Shown: piece by piece, positions 31,616 to 43,800 of the stretch
How the letters are laid out: the number at the start of each line of letters is the position of its first letter
Position numbering within the stretch: the first letter of the stretch is position 1
From: Clostridiales bacterium
GTDB lineage: Bacteria > Bacillota > Clostridia > TANB77 > CAG-508
Direction: 5' to 3'
Length of the DNA stretch: 64,000 nt
Assembly: GCA_003507395.1 (NCBI GenBank)
Contig: DNVW01000001.1
Coordinates: 1 to 64,000, forward strand
The notes under the pieces: generated by a model
Databases searched by the model: none
Told to the model about the DNA's origin: nothing
What the model saw: the letters and a program-made list of their open reading frames with translations, nothing else
Program-made: the position numbers and the translations under genes

Positions 31616-31918
31616 CTAACTCAAAAGTAGTAATATAAGTGCAATAAACAAATATTGGTCATCTACTTTTTCATTGTACAAAAAGAATAGTAATCCCATT
31701 AATAATACATCATCAGAATGTAACTTTAGTCCAAAAATTTCAAAAAGCGTGTCATCACTTTTGTTCTCTACTTTTTTATCTTCTTTACACTTACTAGAAT
31801 TATTTTTATTTGAAACAGTACTATTTTTAATAGAATTGTTACTATAACCTGTATATCCGTAGTAGTAAGAAGGGTATCTTCTTCTAAAAAAAGGATAAAA
31901 AGGATAATTATACATCAT
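31616..31918 (-). CDS. Small hypothetical protein with hydrophobic C-terminus
   Basis: A 100-residue protein starting MMYNYPFYPFFRRRYPSYYYGY, then a charged Ser/Asn/Lys-rich linker, then DDVLLMGLLFFLYNEKVDDQYLFIALILLLLS with two short hydrophobic segments. The start overlaps the 3' end of the previous gene by 11 bases (translational coupling), with GGTGA as binding site. The Tyr/Pro/Arg-rich head is reminiscent of spore or coat proteins, but I do not recognise the family. Confidence 0.6.
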   Translation of the reverse strand: MMYNYPFYPFFRRRYPSYYYGYTGYSNNSIKNSTVSNKNNSSKCKEDKKVENKSDDTLFEIFGLKLHSDDVLLMGLLFFLYNEKVDDQYLFIALILLLLS

Positions 31919-32267
31919 TTTTCTTGTCACCGCCTAAAGGGTTTATAGCTTCAAAAACTTTACCCATACTAAAAATTTTTATGTACTGGTCAACTTTAGA
32001 TTTTCTACTTTCTCTTAAATATGGTTTTAAAGATTTTAAAAGATTAGCCCTAGGGTCATTTTTCTGTTTATTCATTGAATCTACAATATTTTTCATTTTC
32101 AAAATTGTATCAAAATCTATGCTAGAAGTGTCAGTATCAGAAGAGTTAGAATTTTGGCTATTAGAATTAGAAAAATTATTCATCATATTTTTAATATCAT
32201 CAGGGAACTCATTATTTTTAAGCATACCACTTAACTTGCTCATAATATCTGACATATCATCACTCAT
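31908..32267 (-). CDS. Hypothetical protein, helical, Ser/Asn-rich centre
   Basis: A 119-residue protein starting MSDDMSDIMSKLSGMLKNNEFPDDI, with a low-complexity NFSNSNSQNSNSSDTDTSS linker and a conserved-looking C-terminal helix KANLLK-like segment (RANLLKSLKPYLRESRKSKVDQYIKI). AGGAGTGTGAG lies before the ATG at 32267. It forms a three-gene minus-strand unit with the 51- and 100-residue genes. The C-terminal region resembles short helical proteins common in spore-forming Clostridia. Function unknown. Confidence 0.65.
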   Translation of the reverse strand: MSDDMSDIMSKLSGMLKNNEFPDDIKNMMNNFSNSNSQNSNSSDTDTSSIDFDTILKMKNIVDSMNKQKNDPRANLLKSLKPYLRESRKSKVDQYIKIFSMGKVFEAINPLGGDKKNDV

Positions 32268-32354
32268 TACACTCACACTCCTTAATTTACTATTCACCAA
32301 GACAATTGTTTATAATATGCAAAATAAATAGAAAACAATTATAATAATATAATA

Positions 32355-32510
32355 CTAACTTTCAGTATTCTTTTTAATCTCGTTTATAATTGTTTCTTTA
32401 TCTTTTGAATTCAAAATTTTACTTGCCTTTGCAAGACCTTCTTCTAGATCTTTTTTATCCATTTTAGACAAAATAGACATCAATTTAGCCATATCCATGT
32501 TATTATTCAT
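32355..32510 (-). CDS. 51-residue helical hypothetical protein
   Basis: This short gene reads MNNNMDMAKLMSILSKMDKK and continues with DLEEGLAKASKILNSKD and KETIINEIKKNTES, ending in TAG. GGGGTGATTTT precedes the ATG at a good distance. It is the first gene of the minus-strand trio and shares the style of the next protein (the Met-Asp-rich start and the SKL/LSK helix). The ribosome binding site, codon use and position support it being real. Function unknown. Confidence 0.65.
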   Translation of the reverse strand: MNNNMDMAKLMSILSKMDKKDLEEGLAKASKILNSKDKETIINEIKKNTES

Positions 32511-32643
32511 AAAATCACCCCTATTAAATATATGATTTAAATACTATAATATTATATTCAGAAAATAAAAAAGTGTTACACTATGATATATTAGTCGTCA
32601 ACTTGTTAGGGAAATAACATTTCTAACAATTCATGTGACGAAG

Positions 32644-32697
32644 GAGTGTCCCTAAAGTGACAAATTGTCACAAAAAGGAACGTCCCCAAAGTGACAT
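32644..32697 (-). repeat. Dispersed palindromic element, copy C
   Basis: The same element as at 3138 in reverse orientation. It abuts a nested inverted repeat. This is the only copy found upstream of genes rather than at a gene 3' end. Confidence 0.85.
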
Positions 32698-32887
32698 TTG
32701 TAATATAAATTTAATATAAAGTTTCTAAAACGAAGTTCCGTAAATGAAGAGGCTAAAATGCAAAAGGACAGAATGAAAAATATGTTGAAAAATAAATAAA
32801 AAATGCTAAAATAGATATAAATATTTAATAAAAGTAGAAATATAGTATTAATTATACATAAAGAGTTAAGAAAAAAGCATAAAAAGC

Positions 32888-32916
32888 TTGAAAAATAGAC
32901 TGAATTTAGGTATAAT
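32888..32916 (+). promoter_or_regulatory. SigmaA-type promoter of the surface-protein operon
   Basis: TTGAAA (32888-32893), a 17-base spacer and TATAAT (32911-32916). The leader to the ATG at 32987 is about 65 bases and contains AGGAGG. Confidence 0.75.
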
Positions 32917-32986
32917 AAAACTATAGTGTATTAATATGGGAAACCATAAATTATATAAAATTTAAATCTTTATTTAGGAGGTTTTT

Positions 32987-35900
32987 ATGAAAAGGATTAC
33001 AAAAAAAGTTTTAGCATCAATTCTTACATTTACAATCGCTTTTGCACAGCTATCGACATTAGGAATGTATGGAATAGCTTATGCAACTGAAATAAGAGAT
33101 ACTTCAACAAGTAACTCGAATGTAGAATTTGATGTTTATTTTGCAAATGAAGAACGTGAAATAGTATCAGATGTAAATGCAGAAGATATGATAATGTATC
33201 TAAATATTAAAGTAAAAGAAGCTGGCTATTTAAAAAATGGAATAGTTAGTTTTTCTAGTGCAAACTTTAATATAAAAGAAAACGTCGAAAACGAATACAT
33301 ACAAGAGACTAAGGAAGACAAAATATATTTAAAACAACTAGATACAAATTCAAATATATTAATAGAACTTCCTATAACTGCAAAAAAAGATAATATTATA
33401 GCAGTTAGCAATTTTACACAAGAAAGCAAGGTACAATTTAATGCAACATATGTAAATTCAAATGGAAAAGAAGTAGCAGTAGAAAAAGAACATACTGTTA
33501 AATTATTATGGAATGGAGAAGCAAAGATAGTTGCAGAAGCAACTGTTAATAAATATGTTCCATATAAATTGGGAGAAGAATATGGAATTGTTTTGCAATA
33601 TAATATAAAAACAGGATTAGAAAATAACAACTTACCAATAAAAACTACAGAGTTAAAAGTAAAAATTCCACAAATAAATGAAAAAAATCCAACAAATATA
33701 AGAGTACTAGCTAATAATACAAAAGCAACAAATGGAAAAACAGATGGAATAGACTTCTTACAAGATAATTGGAACTATGATGATGAAGAAAAAACAGTAA
33801 ATATAAAAGTAGAAAATATACCAACTGATGGAAATATTTCTTGGGCAAAAAAGTGTACAGATGAATATTTAGTAACATTTGTGTATGAGGGTAAAGAAAT
33901 ATATGATTATGCAAATACAATAGAAAAAATAGAGTTAAATGCAGATTTTGCAGTTAAAATAGAAGCATATAATAATGTGGAAACAATTAGAGAACAAGAA
34001 TTTACAGGAAAATTAGAAGTTACAGAAAAGGTAAATGACATTGTAGACTTTAATTTAGTATGCACGAAAGAAATAAGCAAAGGATATATATATGCTAATT
34101 ATGATGCAAAAGAAAAAATAGAAACACCTTATACTGTAAAATATACTGCAAACATAGCATATGCAGATTTAATTAATGTAATAGAGATTACACAAGAAAA
34201 TGACAATTATAAAAATTCAGAAGCAGAATACAGCACAATTGTTTCTAACAAAAATGATGTTTATACAAAACAAATAAGTATCCCAGCAAATGTATTTAAC
34301 AAAATATTAGGAACTGAAGGATATATAGATATATTAAATGTAAATGAAGAAAAAGTAGCAACAATTAATAGCGAAAACTTAAAAGATAATGCCTATATAC
34401 TAGATTGTTCAGCATTAGACATAAATAAGTTAAAATTAAAAACAAGTGCACCAATAACAGAAGGCACATTAGTTATATATGTAGAAAAAGCTGTAAAAGG
34501 ACAAATAGGCTACAACAAAGAAGAAATGAAAGATTTTGAAGAAATAAGCACAAGTATACTAGGGAAAACAGAATTAGCAGAGCAAGAAAAACAAGGAACA
34601 ATTAAATTAATAGAACCAGTATCAAAAGCAGAGTTAACAATTAGCAAACAAAACTTATCTACAGTAACAGTAAACGAAAATGTAGAAATAAGAACAATTT
34701 TAGATACATCAAGCATAAAAAATAGTTTATTTAAAAATCCAACAGTAAAACTAGTATTTCCAGAATATTTTACAAAAATAGAAGTGGCAGATGCAAAATT
34801 ACTATTTGAAGATGAACTAAAATTAAAAGAAAATAAATGGTCAACTGAAAATGGAAAAAGAATATTAACTTTAACTTTTGAAGGAACACAAACAAAATAT
34901 AGTTCAGAAGCAACAACAAAAGGAGCTACTATATCAATAGTAGCAGATATAACACTTAATACATTAACACCAGCTAAAAGCGATAAAATAGTAATGTATT
35001 ATACAAATGAAAACACAAATTTATATGAACAAATAGAAAATGGGGTTGGAGTTTCAGAAGTAGGAATTAAATATATTGCACCAACAGGACTAGTAGCTGC
35101 CAGCGGAATTTCAAATTATGCAGAAGATGAAAAAGATATTTTATCAATATCAAATGAAAAACAAGTAGGAAAAATAGCAGTAGGAGCAGAAGCAAAAACA
35201 GCTACAATTAAAGGACTTATTATAAATAACAATAATAATAGTATTTCAAACACAGTAGTTTTAGGAAGACTACCATTTAAAGGAAATAAACAAATCGATA
35301 CAACTACAGATTTAGAAACTACATTTGATGTGGAATTAAGAACTAAAATAACACTAACAGGAGTAGCAAAAGAAAATATAAAAATATATTACTCAGAAAA
35401 TGGAGAAGCAACAAAAGACTTAGAAGAAGCAACAAATGCTTGGACATTAGAAATGGAAAATTTAGAAAAAGCTAAATCATATTTAATAGTATTAGAAAAT
35501 ACAGAGATAGGTTCTGGAAAAACAGTAGAATTTACATATGATGTAGAAATTCCAGCCAACCTAGCTTATAATAATAATGCATACACTACATATAAAGTAT
35601 ATTACGATAATAACGAAGAATTAGGAACTTCAGCAGAAACTAAACTTTCATCATTAGTAGGGATATCAACAGGAGAAGGACCAAAACTAAAAGTAACATT
35701 AAGTTCAAATATGCCAGAAGGTTCAGAAGTTAGAGAAGGACAAATTGTAAGATTTACAGCAACAGTTGAGAACATTGGAGAAAAAACAGCAGAAGACGTA
35801 GTACTAAACATAGAAGCACCAGAAAACACAACACATGTGGAATATAATTTTCTATATAATGTTTTTGAGCCAGTAGTGGAAAAAACAAAGCAAATAAAAT

Positions 35901-37849
35901 TAGGAAACATTGAATCAGGTAAAACTATACAAAAAACATATGAATTAAAAATAAATAAATTGGAAGAAATAGCAGAGCCTATAGAAATAACAAACAAAGT
36001 AAAAGTAGCAGGAACAACTTCTAATGAATATAAATTAAAAATTACAAAAGGATATTTACAAGTTGAAACATATACAGATTTACAAGAAGAACAATTTGTT
36101 AGAGTTGGAAGTGTAATTAAGTTTAAAACTAAAATAACAGCTGAACAAGATTTATCAAATGTTGTATTAAAATTGAATATACCAGTAGGAACCTCTCTTG
36201 TGGAAATCGAGGGTGAAGAAAATACACAAATTATAGAAAATGAATTAACATATAATCTAGGAGATTTATCAGCAGAAGAATTTAAATATGTAATATTTAT
36301 ATTAAAAGTAAATGATGTGACCGAGGCAATTAATGTATTACCAAAAGTTAGTGCAGATAATATACCAGAACATTATTCAAATATATTTACATATTATGGA
36401 GAAACAATAGAATTAGAAATAGAACAAAAAGCAAAAAAAGGGCAAAAACAAACTGTTAAAGAAGGAGAAAATATAGAATATATTGTTAGTATAAGTAATA
36501 TAGGAAAAATAAATTCTTCTAACAATAATGTAGAAATACTAATTCCAGAAGGGACTAAACTAATAAATGCTACTTATAAATATAATGATAAAGAATATAC
36601 AGAAGAGTCAACATATAAAAATAAATTAACAATACTAATAGGTACACTTAAACCAGAAGAAAAAGTTGATATTGAAGTTAAATTAGTAGCTAAAGAATTA
36701 AAGGAACAACAAGAAAAAGAAATAATAATAGAACCTGCAACATTAACAGCAACATCAGTTAATCGAATACAAGCTACAAATAAATTGAAATTTTATGTTC
36801 AACCTTCAATAGAAGAAAGAAGATATAAAATAACAGGTACAGCATGGCTAGATGAAAACAAAAATGGAATAAGAGAAGAAACAGAAACATTATTATCAAA
36901 TATGCAAGTAATGTTAGTATATAAAGAAACAGGAGCAATAGTAACAGATACAGATACATATATGACAAAAAAAGTAACAACAGATGAAAATGGAAAATAT
37001 GAATTCCTTAACTTAGAAAAAGGCGAATATTTAGTAGTATTTTTATATGATACAGAAAAATACATCATAACAGAATATAATACACAAGGTGTAGATGGAA
37101 GCATAAATTCAGATGCAATAGAGTTTGAAATGGAGCTAGAAGGGAAAATGCAAAAAGTGGCAATATCTGATGTTATAAAAGTTGAAGACATAAATATAAG
37201 AGATATAGACATAGGATTATGCATAGCAGAAAAATTTGACCTAAAATTAGATAAATATATAAATAAAATAACTTTAACAACACCTACAATAGGAACACAA
37301 GTATATAACAAAAATAACGAAAAACTATCAAAAGTAGAAGTATTAAACAAAAATGTAGGACAAAGTAGTTTTGTAGTAGAATATAAAATAGTTGTTACAA
37401 ATGAAGGTAGTGCAGCAGGATATGTTAAAAAGGTAGTGGATTACTTACCAAAAGAAGCAAAATTTAATTCGGAATTAAATAAAGACTGGTTCTTAGCAAA
37501 AGACGGAAATGCATACAATTCTATTTTAGCAGATGTAAAATTAGAGCCGGGACAAAGTAAAGAATTAACTTTAATATTAAGTTATAATATAACAGAAAGC
37601 TTAATAGGAAGCATAATAAACAATAATGCAGAAATATACGAAAGTTATAATGAACAAGGACTACAAGATATAGACTCAAAAGCAGGAAATAAAATATCAA
37701 CAGAAGATGATATATCAAATGCAGATATAGCAGTATCTATAGTAACAGGTAAAATAGTAGGCTATACAACACTTACACTATTTATATTAGGTTTATTAGG
37801 ATTTGGTATATATGAGATAAAAAAACAAGTTTTGGATAAAAAAATATAA
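32987..37849 (+). CDS. Giant surface protein with DUF11 and SdrD B-like domains
   Basis: A 1620-residue protein. The N-terminus is a signal peptide (KKVLASILTFTIAFAQLSTLG). Several beta-sandwich modules follow, including DUF11-like repeats in the second half (SEVREGQIVRFTATVENIGEKTAEDVVL; VKEGENIEYIVSISNIGKINSSNNNVEI) and an SdrD B-type domain around ITGTAWLDENKNGIREE..VTTDENGKYEFLNL. The C-terminus has one transmembrane helix (GYTTLTLFILGLLGFGIYEI) and a short basic tail. There is no LPXTG, so anchoring is by the helix. It probably forms a cell-surface stalk or adhesin with the next gene, 17 bases downstream. Confidence 0.85.
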   Translation: MKRITKKVLASILTFTIAFAQLSTLGMYGIAYATEIRDTSTSNSNVEFDVYFANEEREIVSDVNAEDMIMYLNIKVKEAGYLKNGIVSFSSANFNIKENVENEYIQETKEDKIYLKQLDTNSNILIELPITAKKDNIIAVSNFTQESKVQFNATYVNSNGKEVAVEKEHTVKLLWNGEAKIVAEATVNKYVPYKLGEEYGIVLQYNIKTGLENNNLPIKTTELKVKIPQINEKNPTNIRVLANNTKATNGKTDGIDFLQDNWNYDDEEKTVNIKVENIPTDGNISWAKKCTDEYLVTFVYEGKEIYDYANTIEKIELNADFAVKIEAYNNVETIREQEFTGKLEVTEKVNDIVDFNLVCTKEISKGYIYANYDAKEKIETPYTVKYTANIAYADLINVIEITQENDNYKNSEAEYSTIVSNKNDVYTKQISIPANVFNKILGTEGYIDILNVNEEKVATINSENLKDNAYILDCSALDINKLKLKTSAPITEGTLVIYVEKAVKGQIGYNKEEMKDFEEISTSILGKTELAEQEKQGTIKLIEPVSKAELTISKQNLSTVTVNENVEIRTILDTSSIKNSLFKNPTVKLVFPEYFTKIEVADAKLLFEDELKLKENKWSTENGKRILTLTFEGTQTKYSSEATTKGATISIVADITLNTLTPAKSDKIVMYYTNENTNLYEQIENGVGVSEVGIKYIAPTGLVAASGISNYAEDEKDILSISNEKQVGKIAVGAEAKTATIKGLIINNNNNSISNTVVLGRLPFKGNKQIDTTTDLETTFDVELRTKITLTGVAKENIKIYYSENGEATKDLEEATNAWTLEMENLEKAKSYLIVLENTEIGSGKTVEFTYDVEIPANLAYNNNAYTTYKVYYDNNEELGTSAETKLSSLVGISTGEGPKLKVTLSSNMPEGSEVREGQIVRFTATVENIGEKTAEDVVLNIEAPENTTHVEYNFLYNVFEPVVEKTKQIKLGNIESGKTIQKTYELKINKLEEIAEPIEITNKVKVAGTTSNEYKLKITKGYLQVETYTDLQEEQFVRVGSVIKFKTKITAEQDLSNVVLKLNIPVGTSLVEIEGEENTQIIENELTYNLGDLSAEEFKYVIFILKVNDVTEAINVLPKVSADNIPEHYSNIFTYYGETIELEIEQKAKKGQKQTVKEGENIEYIVSISNIGKINSSNNNVEILIPEGTKLINATYKYNDKEYTEESTYKNKLTILIGTLKPEEKVDIEVKLVAKELKEQQEKEIIIEPATLTATSVNRIQATNKLKFYVQPSIEERRYKITGTAWLDENKNGIREETETLLSNMQVMLVYKETGAIVTDTDTYMTKKVTTDENGKYEFLNLEKGEYLVVFLYDTEKYIITEYNTQGVDGSINSDAIEFEMELEGKMQKVAISDVIKVEDINIRDIDIGLCIAEKFDLKLDKYINKITLTTPTIGTQVYNKNNEKLSKVEVLNKNVGQSSFVVEYKIVVTNEGSAAGYVKKVVDYLPKEAKFNSELNKDWFLAKDGNAYNSILADVKLEPGQSKELTLILSYNITESLIGSIINNNAEIYESYNEQGLQDIDSKAGNKISTEDDISNADIAVSIVTGKIVGYTTLTLFILGLLGFGIYEIKKQVLDKKI

Positions 37850-37866
37850 GAAGGGAGGTAGATAAA

Positions 37867-40800
37867 ATGACGAAAAATAAATGGACAATTAGACTAATAT
37901 TATTAGTAACAATTATATTAGCAGGACTTATAATATTATTTAACATTAAAGTAAAAGAAAATAATATACATATAAGCAAACTAGGACTAGCAAATAATAT
38001 TCTAGAAAGTGGAAATTTAGACTTCGATTGTGCAAATGGTTTTTGGATAGATGACGTGCAACAAAATCATGGAGATAAGCCACCTTTTACAATACCATAT
38101 ATAAATGGAAGTGAAATATATTGTATAGAACAAGGAAAAGATGAAGGCTATGATTATGTTTCATTGTTACCAAAAAGTAATAATAAATTTAACTTGGTTG
38201 ATGCTGCTAGGCCAAGTCAGATAATAGTAACAGATTTATTTGATATACCATCTCCAATAGCAGGCAAAACTTATGAAATTAATATAGGAACCAATAATGC
38301 AAAAAAAGTAAAAAAATATTGGGACGACCACGCAGAATATGGATATGCTATACTAAGGAGAAGCAGAGGATATTTTTACTGTTCAGAAAATCACATATCA
38401 GTTTTAGAATCAAGTAATGATAAAGGAATGGGAGCGGCTGTAGCTTATCTTATTACAGCAAATCCATGTAATAAATGGACTGGAATAAAACAAATTGTTA
38501 TGTGGTGGTTAGATTCAACATATGGAAAGGACGAGTGGGACAACTTCCTTAATACATTGAAACCAGAAAAAAGAACATATGCTAGAGAAAATAAAGAAGA
38601 GATAATAAAATTATATAAAGAAGCTATTTATTATAAAAAATTTTATGATAAGGTACTTGAGGCAACTGACTGGGATAATGATTCAGGATATGCAGATAAT
38701 AGGACTGAAGAAGATTCATTAACTACTTCAATTACAACAATAAATAATATAGAATATATTAAATCTGGACCATATCAAATGGATTATGTGAAAGGTGATT
38801 ATGGGACTAGTGTGCTAGATGAGCGAATGACTTTTGGTGGAATAAGCGATTTATATTTAGAAACAAGATCAAATACTCGTATTGATATAGAACTTATTGA
38901 GGTAGATGGAGAAATAAAACAGGTTAATACATTTCAACCTATTGAAAAACCAGGAGACCCAGAATCTGAAGATGAATATTATGTAGAGAGAGGCGGGGGA
39001 AAGTTATATCCAGTATCTGGTCAAGAATTTTATATTTTGGTACCAAAACAAGACTTGCAAGAAGATGGAATATTAAAGGCAAAATTTGAATGGATGAGAG
39101 CAGACGCAACCAAATGTACCAAAATAGGGTTTACTTATTTTATGGAAAAAGTGAATACTAAAACAGGTAAATTAACTGTAAGATTAGATGAGGTATTAAT
39201 ACAAGACATGGCAGAATATAAAGGTTTAAGAACATTGCGTTCTACATCTTTAGATCTAGGAACAGTCACACCACCTCCAGAAGAAGGAAGCTATGTAATT
39301 AATATTATTAAAGAAGATAATAATGGAAATCCTTTACCAGGTGCAACATTTAATGTGACAATAAATGGAGAATTACATGAAAATTTAGTTTCTGATGATA
39401 ATGGAGTTATTTATTCAAATTCCCCATTAGTTAATAATGAAGAAGCAGACATATATGAAATAGAAGAAACTGGTACACCAAGTGGATATATTATGCTACA
39501 AAGAAGTATAAAATTTAAAGTTAATAAGCAATACAATAATAATACACATACTTGGGAGGCAATAGGTGTAACACTTATAGATCCAACGAACTTAGATGAA
39601 AATAAAGCACAAATAATTTGGAATAACAGTACACATACTGTAACTGTAATTATAAAAAATCTAAAGCCAACTACGCCTCCAAGTCCAGAGCTAGACACAT
39701 ATTATATAGAAGCACAGAAAGTAGACCTAGATGGAAATGGCTTAGCAGGGGCAGAATTTAATATAACTTGGCCAAACGGAGATGTTTCTGTAGCTATATC
39801 AAATAAAGATGGAAATTTGGTTGTTCAAGGTGCTCAGCCTTTATTAGCCATTGGCCCAGAAGGATTAGATCACTTCAAAATAGAAGAAACTTCTGCGCCA
39901 GAAGGATATAGTTTAATAAATGGACCAATAGAGTTTGACGTAAAAAAAGAAAAAGCAGACTTTACCATAGGAGAGGAAGACGTTTATATAGTAACAGGAA
40001 TAATAAATGTAATAGCACCTGATGGAGTACAAATAGAATGGGATGCTGAAGCAAATAAAGTAATAATTGTTATACCAAATATGAAACAATATAAAATAAA
40101 TGCATTAAAGACAGATGAAGAAGGTGGAGCACTAGCAGGAGCAAAATTCACTGTAGTAAAAAATAATGGAAAAGCAGAAGAATGTGTATCAGATTCTAAA
40201 GGATATTTTATAAAAGATAGACTTGTGGAAACAAATAACAATGATAAAGATAATTATAAAATAACGGAAATAGAAGCACCAGAAGGATATAGAAAAATAG
40301 ATGGTGTAATAGAATTTAATGTTATAAAAGAAGGATATACACCAATAGGAATAGAAACCGTATCAACCCCAGAAGGTGTAACTGTAGAATGGGATACAAG
40401 AACAAAAGCAGTGAGAATAATAGTAAAGGATGAGGAAGCTCAATTAATTACTATTGGTGGAAATGTTTGGGAAGATGCAAAAACAGGAAAAGCAAGTTTA
40501 GGAGATGGTATAAATAATACAAGTAGTGGTGTAGACAAAAACTTAGCAAACATTAAAGTAAGCTTATATACACAAAATGGAACACTTGCAACATTAACAC
40601 CACCTGAAACAGTAAATAATATTTACCACAAAATAAATCCTACTTTAACAGATGAGAATGGTAACTATAAATTTGAAGGAGTTGATTTATCTAAAGATGA
40701 AAAATATTATGTAGTATTTGAATATGATGGTCAAGTATATATGCCAACAGAATATTTAGCAAAAGGAATTAGTGGAGATACTATTCAAAATTATAATTCT

Positions 40801-43800
40801 GTTAAAGAGATGTTGAACGATATCGAGGGGTCTTCTGTTAAAGGAGATAATAATACAGGTAAGACTCAAGGCAAAGAAACAAATACATGGCTTGATGTAT
40901 GGAAATTAAATTCAAAAGCAAGTGAATTTGAAACTAATATAGGAAAAGTGCCAATAGAAAGTAGAGAAACATTTAACAGCAGATTTGCAGAAATAGGTTC
41001 TTCACCTAAAAACTATGTGACTAAGAATAACCTAAATATAAAACTTTACTTAACATATTCAGATGGAAAATACTATAATAAAACTTATACAAGATTAGAA
41101 CTAATGGGATATACACTTAAACAAGTAGATGGACAACCAGAATATGTGCAAGATAAAGTTCAATTAGTAGATGGCTATAAATATAATAAATATGGTACAT
41201 TAAATTATGATGAAAATGGAAGAATAACTAATGAATGGGCTGAAGGCTTGATTAGTACAAAGATAAAAGAGTTTATTAAAAATAACAATAAATATCCAAA
41301 TAGCAAAGAATTGAAAGGCATTTATCAGCAAATAGCTGGTACAGATGCAGAAGTGTGGAAAAAATTACAATTTATAGAAGATTGCAAAATATCTGCAATA
41401 ACAAAATCGCCATTTAATAATACAGGAATAGAGTATTATCCAACAGATAAAAATGATTATTTCGGAGAAGATTTATTAACAAACTATATTAATTTAGGTT
41501 TGTGGAGAAGACAAGAATTCAATGCTCAGTTAATAAAAGATGTAACAGCGATAGAGTATACAATAAATGGTAAAACGGAAACATATAAATATGATGGAAA
41601 GAAAACAGCATTAGAGAACATAAAATCATGTATGGATACTTATATAACAGCAAAAGATGATACAAATTTAGCTTGGATATATTCAACATCACAAGAAAAC
41701 ATAAATAAAAATAGAATAAGTAATAATTATTATAATACAAAATATAATAGAGCAATCTATAACTCAGATTATGAGGCAAAAGCAGGTATAGGAGAAGAAT
41801 TAGATATACAAATAAAATATAGGATAACTATAATTAATACTTCTCAAAGCATAGAAACGCAAATTAAAGAAATAGTAGATTATTATGATGATTCATTAAC
41901 ATTAAGAGAAGTTAAAATAAATGGAACCAATATTACATTAATACCAAGAACGAGTATATATGGAGCAATAACAGAAACAAGCTTTAATGGTTATAATAAA
42001 ATTTATATTAATGGAGATGTATTAGAAAAACAAATTTCTACAGGCGGAGAAATAAATATTGATCTAACATACAAAATTAATAACATGAAAATAAATGACT
42101 TAGATGATTACTTAAATATTGGTGACAAAATAAATATAGCAGAAATTAATGGTTATAAAACATATTATGCAGCAAATACATCAACTCCAAATAGACATGG
42201 AGAAATAATAGGAAATAACACTACAATAGCGGGATTAATTGATGTAAATTCAACACCAGGAAACTTAAGTACTACAGAAACAATTACAAATGGAGTATAT
42301 AACTTTGAAGATGATAGTGATAAAATAGAAGCAACATTAGAAATTAAGCCAAATCCAGATAATCCTACAGAAAAAGCAAAGAGAACAATAAATGGATATG
42401 TATGGGAGGATTTAAAAGTCTCTGATGGATTAGGAAATGGTATAAGAGACGATAATGAAACAAAAATAAAAGGTGTAGATGTGGCATTGTGTGAAAAAAT
42501 AAACTTAGCAACTAGTTCATATGAAAGTGATGAAAAATTACCACTATGGATAAGTCAATATAATCAACAACTAGAAGGACATAAATATATACCAGCTAAA
42601 ACTTATAATGGTACATCATGGACATTAGCAGTAACAAAGACAGATGAAAATGGTTACTATGAATTTAAAGGATTTATACCAGGAGACTATTATGTAATAT
42701 TTGGTTATGGATATTCTGATGAAACCTTATTACCTAAAAACAGTGAAACTACTAACATAATTGGAAAATCTGGCGAGAATAATAAATCATATAATGGACA
42801 AGATTATAAATCTACCATATTTGAAAATGGCATTAATACTAAGAACGATAGTTGGAGAGATGATTTAGGAACATATAGCTATAGTTTAGATGCAACATTA
42901 ATTTCAGATGCAATAGATGATCTAGATAGAGTAGATAAGGTAAATAGTTATTCTAAAGAACAAACGAACCATATAGCAGAAGTATTAGTTTCTCCATACA
43001 ATGTACCAAAATATCTAGGCGAGTCTTATGGTACAGATGATATGAATTCATTATTAAATGAATTAAAAGATAGAACTTGGAAGGTAGCAAAAACACGTAA
43101 AATAGATGCAAAAGTGGAATATGCTTCTAATGGAACAACAGATGCCATAGGTAAAAAAGAAGAAACTAAAGAATGGATCTTACCAAACATTGATTTAGGT
43201 TTAGTAGAAAGACCAAAAACACAATTAGAGATAACTAAAAACGTAAAAAATGTTAAAGTGACATTATCAGATGGAAGTATAGTATTTGATGCTACTCAAA
43301 CAGCAGAAGCAACAAAAGGTAATGAAATTAAAGATGTAATTTGGAAATCAAATAAATTTAATACTACAAAGGGCATAACACCTACATGGGGCTTTATACA
43401 ACTATATTTAGATGAAGAATTAATGTATGGTGCAACAATACAAATTGAGTACAATATGAATATAACACAACCAATAAACGAAATTGACTATACCGGAGAC
43501 AACTATTATGTGAAAGGTAAGAAAGATGGAGCTTTAGTAACTACTAATGCTACTGAAGTTATATGCTATATTCCAAACAAAATGCAATTTGATAAAACAA
43601 TAAATGAAGATAAATGGAGCTTAATTGAAGATACTCAAAAGGAAATATTTGATAATGGATTAGTAAATATAAACTTAACAGATAAAGTAAATTCAATTGA
43701 TACAAAGGTAAAAATAGAAGATGGTAATGTAGCAAATATAAGTGAAAATAACTTAACAGTATCACAATTAATTACAAAAGAAAGCGCACAAGGTGGATAT

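Larger units (their letters stand above)
32511..32986. other. Gene-free divergent region (476 bp)
   Basis: It holds a nested inverted repeat (TCGTCA 32595-32600 with TGACGA 32636-32641; TTGTTAG 32603-32609 with CTAACAA 32623-32629), the dispersed element copy C, and the promoter of the surface-protein operon. The rest is AT-rich with no open frame that I support. Confidence 0.7.

Noticed and set aside
32700..32986. Cyclic di-GMP riboswitch upstream of the giant surface protein
   Set aside because: No GEMM-type conserved core could be found in the leader; only a sigmaA promoter and AT-rich sequence are visible.
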